Shown in pieces: positions 15,394 to 25,100 of a stretch of DNA of 47,672 nt. The DNA comes from Bacteroides sp. GTDB taxonomy: Bacteria > Bacteroidota > Bacteroidia > Bacteroidales > SM23-62. Position 1 is the first letter of the stretch; each line of letters begins with the position of its first letter. The DNA is taken from assembly GCA_030640625.1 (NCBI GenBank), contig DAOWJB010000167.1:1-47672 (forward strand). The letters are read 5' to 3'. A program made the position numbers and the translations under genes. The notes beneath the pieces are model-generated. The model saw only the letters and a list, made by a program, of their open reading frames with translations, did no database searches and was not told the origin of the DNA.

Positions 15394-16290
15394 ATGGACG
15401 CAATCATTTTCTACCTGGCGGTCCCCTTTATATACATATTGTCTCTCCTGCCCATGCGGGTACTCTACCTGGTATCCGATATCCTTTACCCTGTCACTTA
15501 TTACCTGATCGGCTACCGTAAAAAGATCGTGCTGAATAACCTGAGAAATTCATTCCCTGAGAAAACGGAAGAAGAGATCAGGGAAGTGGCCCACAAATTC
15601 TACAGGCACTTCAATGATTTGATAGTAGAGATCCTGAAAATGACCACCATCTCACCTAAAAGTCTTAAGAAACGCTTGAAATTCAGTAATCCTGAAGTAA
15701 TGAAAGACTATTATAAGCAGGGAAAAAGCGTGCTGCTGGTAGGCGCCCATTTTAATAACTGGGAATGGAGCCTGGGACTGACCGATGGTTCCCCCCATCT
15801 ACCGATCTCAATTTATAAACCCCTGCATAATAGATATTTCGATCGTTTTTTCAGAAAGACACGAGAACGTCACGGGGCAATCATGATACCTATGCGTGAC
15901 ACCATCCGGCAAATCCTTGCTGACCGGCGGGAGAGAAAACTGGCGTATTACGGCTTTGTAAGCGACCAGTCCACCATCTGGGAAGAAACCCAGTACTGGA
16001 CAAATTTCCTGAACCAGCTGACACCGGTCCACCTGGGAATTGAAAAGATAGCCCTTAAAACAGGCTACCCGGTGGCATTTGTCCATATAAAAAAGGTTAA
16101 GAGAGGGTATTATGAAGTTGATCTCTTGAAACTTTTTGATGAGGTATCGGGATTGGCGGAGCATGAAATCACAGAAAAACATGTCCGTACTCTGGAGGCC
16201 AATATCAGGGAAAAACCGGAACAATGGCTGTGGACTCATCGCCGCTGGAAACTAAGCCCGAAAAAATTGACCGAAAACCATAATACCTGA
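15394..16290 (+). CDS. Lipid A biosynthesis-type acyltransferase (LpxL/HtrB family)
   Basis: A 298-residue protein. An N-terminal hydrophobic helix (about 5-40) anchors it at the inner membrane. The catalytic HX4E motif is His119-Glu124 in GAHFNNWEW, with SLPISIYKPLHNRYFDR downstream, and the C-terminus reads WLWTHRRWK, all typical of LpxL/LpxM enzymes. These add secondary acyl chains to Kdo-lipid A or to related lipids, including aminolipids in Bacteroidota. It follows the phosphatase gene by 29 bases on the same strand. Confidence 0.9.
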   Translation: MDAIIFYLAVPFIYILSLLPMRVLYLVSDILYPVTYYLIGYRKKIVLNNLRNSFPEKTEEEIREVAHKFYRHFNDLIVEILKMTTISPKSLKKRLKFSNPEVMKDYYKQGKSVLLVGAHFNNWEWSLGLTDGSPHLPISIYKPLHNRYFDRFFRKTRERHGAIMIPMRDTIRQILADRRERKLAYYGFVSDQSTIWEETQYWTNFLNQLTPVHLGIEKIALKTGYPVAFVHIKKVKRGYYEVDLLKLFDEVSGLAEHEITEKHVRTLEANIREKPEQWLWTHRRWKLSPKKLTENHNT

Positions 16291-16339
16291 CAGGCATTCA
16301 GATATTCTTATTACTTTTAGTCCCCACAAAATCTCAAAA

Positions 16340-17368
16340 TTGGCAGAAGTAGCAGTTGTCATATTAAACTGGAACGGAGTTCATTTTCTAGGTAAATTTC
16401 TTCCACCACTGATCAAATTCACAGATCAGGATCTCGCCGAAATCTGGGTAGCAGACAATGGGTCAACCGATGCATCCCTGGAATTGCTCCGCAAAGATTT
16501 CCCGATTGTCAAGACCATTGAGCTGGGTGAAAACTATGGATTTGCTGAAGGCTATAACCGCGCTCTCGATCAGATCGATACCCCCTATTTTGTATTGCTT
16601 AATTCAGATGTCGAAGTCAGCGAAAACTGGCTTACCCCCCTGTATAACACCATGAAGGACAATGCCAGCCTCGGGGCATGCATGCCCAAGATTAAATCAT
16701 GGCATGATAAGGATTCCTTTGAACATGCCGGTGCTGCAGGAGGCTTTATTGATAAATTCGGATACCCCTTTTGCCGGGGAAGGATCTTTAACCAGATCGA
16801 AAAAGACAGCGGGCAGTTCGATTCCGACCTGGATATTTTCTGGGCATCCGGGGCCTGCCTGATGATCCGTTCGGACTTGTATAAGCGGAGCGGTGGACTC
16901 GATCCATTCTTTTTTGCTCATATGGAAGAAATTGACCTCTGCTGGAGGATTAAAAACCTTGGCTATAAGATTAAGTTTTGCTGGGAATCAACCATTTATC
17001 ACATTGGGGGCGGCACCCTTCCCAAGCATGATCATAACAAAACATACCTGAATTTCAGGAATAATATCATCCTGCTGTATAAAAACCTTCCTGCAGGAAG
17101 ATTATTCCAGATATTGTTCCCCCGGCTGATCCTTGACTGGATCTCCATGTTGCAGTTCCTGGTAAAACTTGAACTCAGAAATTTCTCAGCCGTTATCAAA
17201 GCACATCTCTTCCTGCTATTCCATATTCCATCCATTCGCAGACTCAGGGCAAAGAATCTTAAACTTGACGGGTTTAACCTGCATCCCGAAATTTACCCCG
17301 GAAGCATCGTATATAATTTTTTTATCAAGGGGGAAAAACACTACCGGCAGCTCGAATTTCATCCCTGA
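16340..17368 (+). CDS. Family 2 glycosyltransferase (rhamnosyltransferase-like)
   Basis: A 342-residue GT-A enzyme. It starts at TTG (16340); the first in-frame ATG would lose the nucleotide-binding fold, so TTG is favoured. Motifs: VAVVILNWNG at 4-13, VADNGSTDASLELL around 37-50, DxD-equivalent DVE at 90-92 in LLNSDVEV, and ASGACLMIRSDLY before a WRIKNLGYKI motif. The C-terminal 100 residues include amphipathic helices that may touch the membrane. It probably transfers a sugar for surface polysaccharide or glycan. No polysaccharide cluster surrounds it; the acyltransferase upstream suggests an envelope role. Confidence 0.9.
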   Translation: MAEVAVVILNWNGVHFLGKFLPPLIKFTDQDLAEIWVADNGSTDASLELLRKDFPIVKTIELGENYGFAEGYNRALDQIDTPYFVLLNSDVEVSENWLTPLYNTMKDNASLGACMPKIKSWHDKDSFEHAGAAGGFIDKFGYPFCRGRIFNQIEKDSGQFDSDLDIFWASGACLMIRSDLYKRSGGLDPFFFAHMEEIDLCWRIKNLGYKIKFCWESTIYHIGGGTLPKHDHNKTYLNFRNNIILLYKNLPAGRLFQILFPRLILDWISMLQFLVKLELRNFSAVIKAHLFLLFHIPSIRRLRAKNLKLDGFNLHPEIYPGSIVYNFFIKGEKHYRQLEFHP

Positions 17369-17502
17369 TCCGGGTTACAAACCTACCTGTTAATAACCGT
17401 GAAATTTGGTTAATAAAATCTGTTTGTTTCTTAAGCATCAGGAAGCTAATTTAGTATCTTCGTTTCAAGTCCAAACAATACATATTCCTAAAAACGAATT
17501 CA

Positions 17503-17922
17503 TTGTATCCTGACTGGAAAAACAGGTCTATTCTGATTGCTGATGATGATTTATCAGCTCACCTATTGCTGGGAGAGATCCTTAAGCCTACCGGAATAAA
17601 GATATATCCCGCTTACGATGGAACCGAAGCTTTTTCCTCATTCATTGAACATCCTGATATTCAAATCATTATCATGGATATTCGTATGCCCGAAATGAAT
17701 GGGGTAGAGACCACCAGGCTGATCCGTAAGTACAGGGCAGATATCCCCATTATTGCCTATTCTGCCATAAACCAGCCGGAATACAAACACCTGATGAAGA
17801 AACTGAACTGTGAAGAATTCCTCCTGAAACCGGTTCATCCCAATATCATCCTGACAACCCTTTCCAGGTACCTGGATCCCCAACCCATGGTTCCTTCAAA
17901 CATGGATATTTTTCTTTCCTAA
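17503..17922 (+). CDS. Single-domain response regulator
   Basis: A 139-residue protein made of one CheY-like receiver with no output domain. Asp59 in IIIMDIRMP is the phospho-acceptor, Asp14-Asp15 the acidic pocket, Ser87 the switch hydroxyl and Lys109 (LLKP) the conserved lysine. It starts at TTG (17503); no nearby ATG exists. Stand-alone receivers act in phosphorelays or bind partners directly. The nearest kinase is the 7TM-DISM protein 9 kb away; pairing is speculation. The gene ends 24 bases before murF, which comes from the opposite direction. Confidence 0.88.
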   Translation: MYPDWKNRSILIADDDLSAHLLLGEILKPTGIKIYPAYDGTEAFSSFIEHPDIQIIIMDIRMPEMNGVETTRLIRKYRADIPIIAYSAINQPEYKHLMKKLNCEEFLLKPVHPNIILTTLSRYLDPQPMVPSNMDIFLS

Positions 17923-17946
17923 ACCCTGCGTGAATTCTTATCTTTT

Positions 17947-19245
17947 TCAAAGTAAAGGGACCAGCTCTTCCAAGCCTATTCCCCGTGAGCCTTTCAAGAG
18001 TATCATCCGGTCTGCCAGAGGATGTTCCTTCAGCCATCCGGCACAGTCCCCTGCAGATAAAAACACCCTGTACTTTTCAGTCACTTCAGCCTTAGAGAAT
18101 ACAGGACCCACCAGGATAAGCTCCCTGAATTCACAGGAAAGCAGATAATCTATGATCTCCCGGTGGGCGTCGGGTGCAGCATCTCCCAACTCCAGCATAT
18201 CCCCCAGGATGACGGATTTATCAGGATGATCCATTGACCGGAAGTTGTCAATAGCCGCTCGCATACTGGTAGGATTTGCATTATAGGCATCAAGGATCAG
18301 CACATTGTGATCGGTTTTCATCCGCTGCGACCTGTTATTTTCCGGCTGGTAATTTTGCACTGCCTGCTTAATGTTCCCGGGGTTGATCCCGAAATGCAAT
18401 CCAATGGAGGCTGCAGCGAGTATGTTTTCAAGGTTATAGTCTCCAATCAGGCTTGTATCGATCTCAAGTTTCCCGGAGTCTTCGACTTCCAGTCGTATCC
18501 GCAGCATGGGGTCGGCTTCCAGGACCTCCCCGCTGATGGCAGATTCGCCGGTCCCGCCATACCAGATGATGCCTCCATCAAAATCTTTCAGCATCTCGCG
18601 CAAGGTCGCGTCGAGTTCATTGATAAAAACCAGTCCCCCATTTTTCCCCAAATAATCATACAGCTCCTTCTTGGCTTCCTTTACTCCTTTCAGGGACCCA
18701 AAACCTTCCAGGTGGGCCATCCCAATATTGGTAATCAAACCATAATCAGGCCTGGCTATTTTACACAGCATGGCAATCTCTCCGGCATGGTTTGCCCCCA
18801 TTTCTATGATTCCCATCTCGGTAGAAGCATCGATATCAAGTAATGTCAGCGGTACGCCAATATGATTGTTCAGGTTCCCGCTTGTGGCCTTCGTAATAAA
18901 TTGTGTTGACAGAATCTTTGCTGCAAGCTCTTTGGTAGTGGTCTTCCCATTTGATCCTGTAATGGCGATCAGTGGGATGCTCAGATGGCTGCGATGGAAT
19001 GCGGCCAGTTCCTGCAAGGTTTCCAGGCTGTTTTCTACCAGGATATACCGCTCATCCCTGACCACCGAAGGATCATCCACTACCGCATAGGCAGATCCGC
19101 CCCTTAGTGCATCATGGGCATAGAGACTTCCATTAAATCGATCCCCTCTGAGCCCAAAAAATATGGAACCGACCGTCGGCACCCTTGAATCCGTTATGAC
19201 CCTGGGGTGCGATTTATAAATTTTATAGAGGACCTCAATCTCCAT
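17947..19245 (-). CDS. murF: UDP-MurNAc-tripeptide:D-Ala-D-Ala ligase
   Basis: A 432-residue Mur ligase. N-terminal domain with TDSRVPTVGSIFFGLRGDRFNG binds the UDP-sugar; P-loop GSNGKTTT at 97-104; NNHIGVPLTLL and EMGANHAGEI follow; the C-terminal Rossmann domain has LDAYNANPTSM and GDMLELG, typical of MurF. It adds D-Ala-D-Ala to the cytoplasmic peptidoglycan precursor using ATP. No other mur gene is adjacent, unlike the usual dcw cluster. A 19-bp perfect inverted repeat (19274-19355) lies in its presumed 5' leader. Confidence 0.94.
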   Translation of the reverse strand: MEIEVLYKIYKSHPRVITDSRVPTVGSIFFGLRGDRFNGSLYAHDALRGGSAYAVVDDPSVVRDERYILVENSLETLQELAAFHRSHLSIPLIAITGSNGKTTTKELAAKILSTQFITKATSGNLNNHIGVPLTLLDIDASTEMGIIEMGANHAGEIAMLCKIARPDYGLITNIGMAHLEGFGSLKGVKEAKKELYDYLGKNGGLVFINELDATLREMLKDFDGGIIWYGGTGESAISGEVLEADPMLRIRLEVEDSGKLEIDTSLIGDYNLENILAAASIGLHFGINPGNIKQAVQNYQPENNRSQRMKTDHNVLILDAYNANPTSMRAAIDNFRSMDHPDKSVILGDMLELGDAAPDAHREIIDYLLSCEFRELILVGPVFSKAEVTEKYRVFLSAGDCAGWLKEHPLADRMILLKGSRGIGLEELVPLL

Positions 19246-19273
19246 ACAAGAAAAACTTTGAAATGGCTTTATT

Positions 19274-19355
19274 TCTTTTCAGGGATATTAAATAAGCTGC
19301 CTTACGTGTTTTGCGCAGCAAAATATGCAGCAGTGTTTTAATATCCCTGAAAAGA
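19274..19355. repeat. Perfect 19-bp inverted repeat with structured loop
   Basis: The arm at 19274-19292 (TCTTTTCAGGGATATTAAA) is the exact reverse complement of 19337-19355. The 44-base interior contains GCTGC (19296-19300) that can pair with either GCAGC (19315-19319 or 19327-19331). It lies 28 bases before murF and next to a bidirectional terminator. Confidence 0.75.
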
Positions 19356-19364
19356 TAAAAAAAA

Positions 19365-19394
19365 AGCCGTTTCAAATTGTATTATGAAACGGCT
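19365..19394. terminator. Bidirectional Rho-independent terminator
   Basis: AGCCGTTTCA (19365-19374) pairs perfectly with TGAAACGGCT (19385-19394). A T-run follows on minus (ending gldJ) and CTTTTTT follows on plus. Confidence 0.85.
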
Positions 19395-19415
19395 CTTTTT
19401 TGATTTTTTTGATGA

Positions 19416-20948
19416 TTAGAATCCTGCCGGACTTCCAACCCTTGTCATGGCACAACGGAAGCCGAGGTCGTCCCTGGCAGCTTCCTCATCCAGGAATCTT
19501 CTGGTACCCGGACTCATCCAGTAGGCACGGTCTTTCCAGGATCCTCCTTTAAATACCCTTGCGCGGTTATTTATCAGTGATGTGATATCCGGTCCGTACT
19601 GGGAATACATTTCTTTTGATGCGTAGTTGGTTGTATCACCAATGGAATAGATGCTTGAGCTAAAATCTCCATCCCCGTAAGCCCGGTAATCAGCCTGCCT
19701 GTAATTCTGGGTGTAATCTTTTACGTCGTTGGCATCGAGTTCCCTGTACTGCAGGTTACCGTACTTATCCTTCGGAACAAGGGCTCCGGTTGCCGGATCT
19801 CTTTCCAGGGTCTTGAAAACATTCCCGCGGAAAGGCCTGAAACCGCTGACATCCTGGTGTGAAAGGGGCCGGTATACGTCCTCCACCCATTCATTCACAT
19901 TACCAGCCATGCAATACAGTCCGTAATCATTCGGCCAGAAGGAAAACACGGGTGCGGTAATGGCAGCATTGTCATTCAGGTCGCCGGCCATACCCATATA
20001 ATCGCCGTTCCCCCTGACAAAATTGGCCCTGAATTTACCCAGGTCCCTCCTGGAATCATTCCTCAGCGAATGTCCGTTCCAGGGATATATCCTTCTCTCC
20101 CACAATCTTTCCTCATAAGTATTACCGATCAGGCCAAGGGCTGCAAATTCCCATTCTGCCTCGGTTGGAAGCCTGTATTTGGGAAATAACAATCCATCCT
20201 CCATCCTGACAGCCCGGCCCTCACTACTGGGATCCGTTCCGATATCTCCACCTCCGTCACTTGGATTGGTAGGTCTCAGGTTTGGAAGGTTTTCTCCGAC
20301 AAGTCCAATATACTGGCCGGCCAAATAGGCATCCGTATTAAAATGCTCGGCACCTTGCTGACCAGCGGGGTCTTTCAACATGATCCCCTCTTCGATCAGC
20401 ATCCTCTCATTAACCCTGTCAGTACGCCAAAGGGCATAGTTACTAGCCTGTCTCCAGCTTACACCGACAACGGGATATTCATTATAGGCCGGATGGCGCA
20501 GGTAATACTCCACATAAGGCTCATTGTAGGCCATCGGGTCTAACCAGACAAGTGTGTCTGGAAAGGCATTCTGAAGCACCTCCGGCATTTCGGAGAAAAC
20601 CCTGCTAATCCAGTACAGGTATTCCCTGTAATCAATATTCCGGACCTCTGTTTCATCCATGTAAAAGGATGTCAGGGTTACCCTGCGGGGAACATTGTTC
20701 CAGTCATACAAAACATCCTGTTCAACCCGTCCCATGGTAAATGATCCGCCTTCAATGAACACCAGTCCGGGTCCGGTTTCCTGCTCATAATTCTGAGCAA
20801 CCTCATAACCGCCCCAGTCAGGATCATTGTATTCCCAACCCGTTGTAGTAGATTCTTTACCACTCTGGGTTATATCTTTTCCGCCACAGGAAGCAACCAA
20901 CATTGCCACCATTATTAAAATGGAAAGAATTTTAACCTTGCTTGTCAT
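19416..20948 (-). CDS. gldJ: Type IX secretion/gliding lipoprotein GldJ
   Basis: A 510-residue lipoprotein with leader ending at Cys21 (VASC). It carries the formylglycine-generating-enzyme-like (SUMF1) fold: FIEGGSFTMGRVEQD, then DETEVRNIDYREYLYW, YPVVGVSWRQASNYALWRT, YRLPTEAEWEFAA, and the C-terminal FKGGSWKDRAYWMSPGTRRF. The opening TTGWEYNDPDWGGYEV and the TEVRNIDYREYLYW segment fit GldJ better than GldK/PorK. GldJ is needed for the type IX machine and gliding in Flavobacterium; here it probably supports secretion. It faces nothing upstream but a PorP-like gene 82 bases behind on the same strand. Confidence 0.9.
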   Translation of the reverse strand: MTSKVKILSILIMVAMLVASCGGKDITQSGKESTTTGWEYNDPDWGGYEVAQNYEQETGPGLVFIEGGSFTMGRVEQDVLYDWNNVPRRVTLTSFYMDETEVRNIDYREYLYWISRVFSEMPEVLQNAFPDTLVWLDPMAYNEPYVEYYLRHPAYNEYPVVGVSWRQASNYALWRTDRVNERMLIEEGIMLKDPAGQQGAEHFNTDAYLAGQYIGLVGENLPNLRPTNPSDGGGDIGTDPSSEGRAVRMEDGLLFPKYRLPTEAEWEFAALGLIGNTYEERLWERRIYPWNGHSLRNDSRRDLGKFRANFVRGNGDYMGMAGDLNDNAAITAPVFSFWPNDYGLYCMAGNVNEWVEDVYRPLSHQDVSGFRPFRGNVFKTLERDPATGALVPKDKYGNLQYRELDANDVKDYTQNYRQADYRAYGDGDFSSSIYSIGDTTNYASKEMYSQYGPDITSLINNRARVFKGGSWKDRAYWMSPGTRRFLDEEAARDDLGFRCAMTRVGSPAGF

Positions 20949-21030
20949 GGTTCTCTCTTTTTAGCTTTTTATAAGATTTTCAAATATACTTAATTTTTCA
21001 AACGCTTTAGAAGCACTGTCCCAAAAATAA

Positions 21031-22011
21031 CTAACTTTTAGGACAATTTATTGCCTTAAAATTTGCATGTTGACGCTTTTTATACTCCAATTTGAGTAAA
21101 AAGGTTACCTCATGTGCCCCCATATTTCGCATAGTGCGCCAGGGATCCATCACATTAAAGTCGTATGAGTATCCGATTCGGAAATAATCATGTTCATATC
21201 CGAAGTGGACCGAGAAGGCATTCAGGGAAAAACCTGAACTGTGCCTGAACCATAATCCGGCTTGTAAATAATTGTATATCAGACTCAAACCATAGTTAAG
21301 TTGCCGGAAACCGGCCTGGTGCAGATATACCAGGTTTGGATTCAGCTTCAGGGCCTCTCTCCCCATCCTTCTTTCATAGATGGAAAGAAAAACACCACCA
21401 TGTACCGTAAGTTTTCTGGGCAGAGGTTGATAATAGTTTTTTGAAATGGAGGTATTCGGCTTGGTAAGGTGGTGCATTGAAACCCCACCATATGCAATCC
21501 GGTTATACACAACAAATCCCACGGCGAAATCGGGATAACCAGTATTCATATCAGAGATGGGTTCTGTATGCCCGATGTATATCCCAGTCGCATCCAGGCC
21601 ATCCGGCAGAATCATGCTGCCAGTCTTCAGGAAACGGTGACTGTATGAGGCCTGGAAACCGGCATTGACCACAAATTCAGGGCTCACTTCCAGGAAGTAG
21701 GTATAGATCGCATCTATGCTGGTTCTGTTTATGGTACTCCCTTGCGCGTCATTCATGATATTGATCCCTATCCCCCCCTGCAAAGTCCTTACAGGCATGT
21801 CAAATGCAGCATTATATGTAACATATGGGGATCCCATGGCAGGGATCTGGTTCCTGTACGCAGCCGACACCCTGGGATGATGAGCGGAGCCGGAATACGC
21901 AGGATTCAGGACCAGTATGCTGTTATAAAACTGGGAAAAAAAGGGATCCTGACCCATGACCAGCTGCTGAAAGGTGATCAAAACAATTAATATGAGATAC
22001 TTCCTGATCAA
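21031..22011 (-). CDS. PorP/SprF family type IX secretion outer-membrane protein
   Basis: A 326-residue protein with a signal peptide ending near QLVMGQ, followed immediately by DPFFSQFYNSILVLNPAYSG, the diagnostic N-terminus of PorP/SprF. The rest is a beta-rich barrel pattern. These proteins work with type IX secretion, some as anchors for particular surface adhesins or as partners of the PorK-PorN ring. Frame begins at TTG (22011); no in-frame ATG precedes the leader. Close same-strand spacing (82 bases) to gldJ allows a joint transcript, and it diverges from porU. Confidence 0.88.
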   Translation of the reverse strand: MIRKYLILIVLITFQQLVMGQDPFFSQFYNSILVLNPAYSGSAHHPRVSAAYRNQIPAMGSPYVTYNAAFDMPVRTLQGGIGINIMNDAQGSTINRTSIDAIYTYFLEVSPEFVVNAGFQASYSHRFLKTGSMILPDGLDATGIYIGHTEPISDMNTGYPDFAVGFVVYNRIAYGGVSMHHLTKPNTSISKNYYQPLPRKLTVHGGVFLSIYERRMGREALKLNPNLVYLHQAGFRQLNYGLSLIYNYLQAGLWFRHSSGFSLNAFSVHFGYEHDYFRIGYSYDFNVMDPWRTMRNMGAHEVTFLLKLEYKKRQHANFKAINCPKS

Positions 22012-22131
22012 ATCCTGAACTTCTTTAACAAATATTTATACTGATAAACTGCAATAAAGTTTTTTTGAACCCGTTAGAATGAAACGTAAATACCATTAAA
22101 ATATGTTATTTTATTGGTTATATTACTGCCA

Positions 22132-25100
22132 ATGTTTTCAACCCGTCCCATCCATATTTACATCCTGAATGTAATTCTTCTTGTGCTGCCTTTCTCGGTA
22201 TCCGGACAGCATAATCCAGGAATCCGTACCCTTCATTGGACCCCAGTCAAAAAAATGCGGGTGGAGAACGAGAACAGGGATATCCTCCATTTTAAAAATG
22301 CCACCTACGATCTAAATACTTTATTACCAATTTTTTATGAAAAATTAAAAATAGATAATAATTACGAATATGATATTGAAATTTATAACCAGGTCTTTCA
22401 GGCTGTTGATATTTCGCTGATACGCAATGTTGATAACTTGGATAAAATAACTGGTAATATTTCTACCGAGAATCAGATTGGAACCCTCAGAAAAGAAAAA
22501 TATATTCAGGTAAACATTATCCCGCTTCGTAAAAATGCCCGCAATGGCCAGGTCGAGCTGCTGACATCTTTCGGTTTACGATTGATTCCCCGGCCTTCTC
22601 CAAAAAAAAGCGACATGGCCATAACCCGGCAATATGCAAATCAGTCTGTTCTGGCCAGCGGTTTCTGGGTAAGCATCAAAGTGGAAAAAGACGGGATCTA
22701 CCAGCTGAGCTATGAACAATTATCCGATATGGGTATTTCAAATCCAGCCAATGTCAGGATATATGGAAATGGTGGTGGAATGCTGCCGGTATCAAACCAG
22801 TCCTTCCGGCATGATGACCTGCTTGAAAATACCGTGTATTTTGACAAAGGAAGTGACGGCGTGTTTAACCAGGGGGATCATATTCTTTTCTATGGACAGG
22901 GACCAGATGTATGGACATACAATGAATCGAAACAATTTTTCAACAAGTCCATCCATGACTTTGCTTCGTTTTCCTATTATTATCTGACTTCCGATCTGGG
23001 TGCGGGCAAGCAAATGCAGGTGGCTGAATCTCCCGGCGGTCCGGCCAATTATACAGCCACCCAGTATGATGATATCCGTCATCATGAATTGGATGATATA
23101 AATCTGATCCACTCGGGACTGGAATGGTACGGGGAACATTTTGACATCGTAACGGAACAAAGTTTTATGCTTGATGGACCTGATATCCTGCTGACGGAAA
23201 ACGTCAAGGTCCGGATCAATGCAGTTGCACGTGCATCTTCCACTACAAGCTTCCAGGTGTCCTCAAACCAGACAAGCATTGGTAGCTTGCAAATGGCCGG
23301 AACAGGTCTTTCCTCCGAAACCCTTCCATACGCACAACCGGACGATAAAACATTTTCCTTCATGCCGGCAGCCGATATTAAGTCCATCACCCTGCGATAT
23401 AATAAAAACGCTGCATCTGCACAGGCCTGGCTGAATTTCATCACCTTTAATGCCCGGTGTGCATTAAGCCTCCAATCCAACAGCCTTATGTTCCGTGACC
23501 AGCGATCGGTCGGACCTGGAAGGGTATCCGAGTTCCAGGTTGCTACAGCCCAGGATGCGGTTGTATGGGACATAACCGATCCTGCCAATGCAAGCATTAT
23601 GAATACGGTGAAGGAAGGCAATACACTCAAATTCACAGCAGCCACAGAAACTTTGAAAGTGTTCATCGTTTTTACCGGGAATGGGATTACGCCTATTCTG
23701 GAAGGGGATGATGTGGGACCGGTCCCCAACCAGAACCTGCATGGTCTGCAGGGAAGGAATTACGTTGTGGTCAGTCATCCGGAATACATTTCATTTGCCA
23801 GGTCGCTTGCGGCTCACAGGCATGACCGGGATGGACTTGACACTGTTGTGGTCACACCCGGACAGATTTACAAGGAGTTCTCCTCCGGGAAACCGGATGT
23901 GAGTGCCATCCGTGATTTCCTGAAAATGCTTTATGACCGCGCAGCTACCCAGGAAGACATGCCAAAATATGTCCTGTTGTACGGGGACGGATCATACCAC
24001 AACAAAGGAAGGGATGAAAACAATACCAATTTTATTCTCACCTACCAGTCTCCGAATTCTTTGTCCCCCGTCTCCTCTTTCGTTACAGATGATTTCTTCG
24101 GATTGCTTGATGACGATGAAGGCGGATCGAGTGGCCTGATGGATATCGGCATCGGCCGTTTCCCTGTGTCTACCGAAGAACAAGCCCGGAATGCCATGAC
24201 CAAAACCATTTCCTATGACCAGCTCGATAAAATGGGCGACTGGCGGAATGTCGTCTGTTTCATCGGAGACGACCAGGATTATAATCTTCATATGAGACAG
24301 GCTGATGAACTGGCTGATTATGTGGAAACGAATTATCCCAGTTTCTCCATCGGGAAGATCTATCTTGACGCTTATCCCCAGATATCCACCCCTTCCGGGA
24401 AGAGGTATCCGGATGTAAACGAGGCATTGAACCAGCGCGTCAACAAGGGGGCCCTGATCATTAATTATACGGGACATGGAGGGGAAAACGGACTGGCCCA
24501 CGAAAGGATACTGACCATCAATGATATCGTCTCTTGGCAGAACCGGGATAAGTTGCCACTGTTTATGACAGCAACTTGCGAATTCAGCCGTTTTGACGAT
24601 TATGAGCATACTTCCGCCGGTGAATTGGTTTTCCTGAATCCGGAGGGTGGAGGGATTGCCCTGTTCAGCACCACCAGGCTGGTTTATGCGGGACCGAACC
24701 ATGTGCTGAATGAACGATTTTATGAACATGTCTTCACCCGTGATGACCAGCACCGGAATTACCGCCTGGGAGACATCATGCGGCTGACCAAAAACGATGT
24801 TTCTGCCGGGATCAATAAACTTAACTTCACCCTTTTAGGTGATCCGGCTGTGGAGCTGGCATACCCCAAAAACAGGATACGTGTGCTGACCATCAACGAA
24901 ACCGATGTAACCCAGGCAACGGATACCCTGAAGGCCCTGGGAAAGGTTACGATCACCGGTAGCGTGGAAGACGAGCTGGGCAACGCCCTTTCCACATTCA
25001 ACGGGATCATCTACCCGACCGTTTATGATAAGAAATCGGAAATCAAAACCCTTTCCAATGACGGCGATCCTGAAATGACCTTCAGCCTGCGCGACCGCAT

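Noticed and set aside
19416-20948. Sulfatase-modifying (formylglycine-generating) enzyme
   Set aside because: The fold is the same, but the lipoprotein leader, GldJ-specific segments and type IX neighbours fit GldJ; no sulfatase gene is near.
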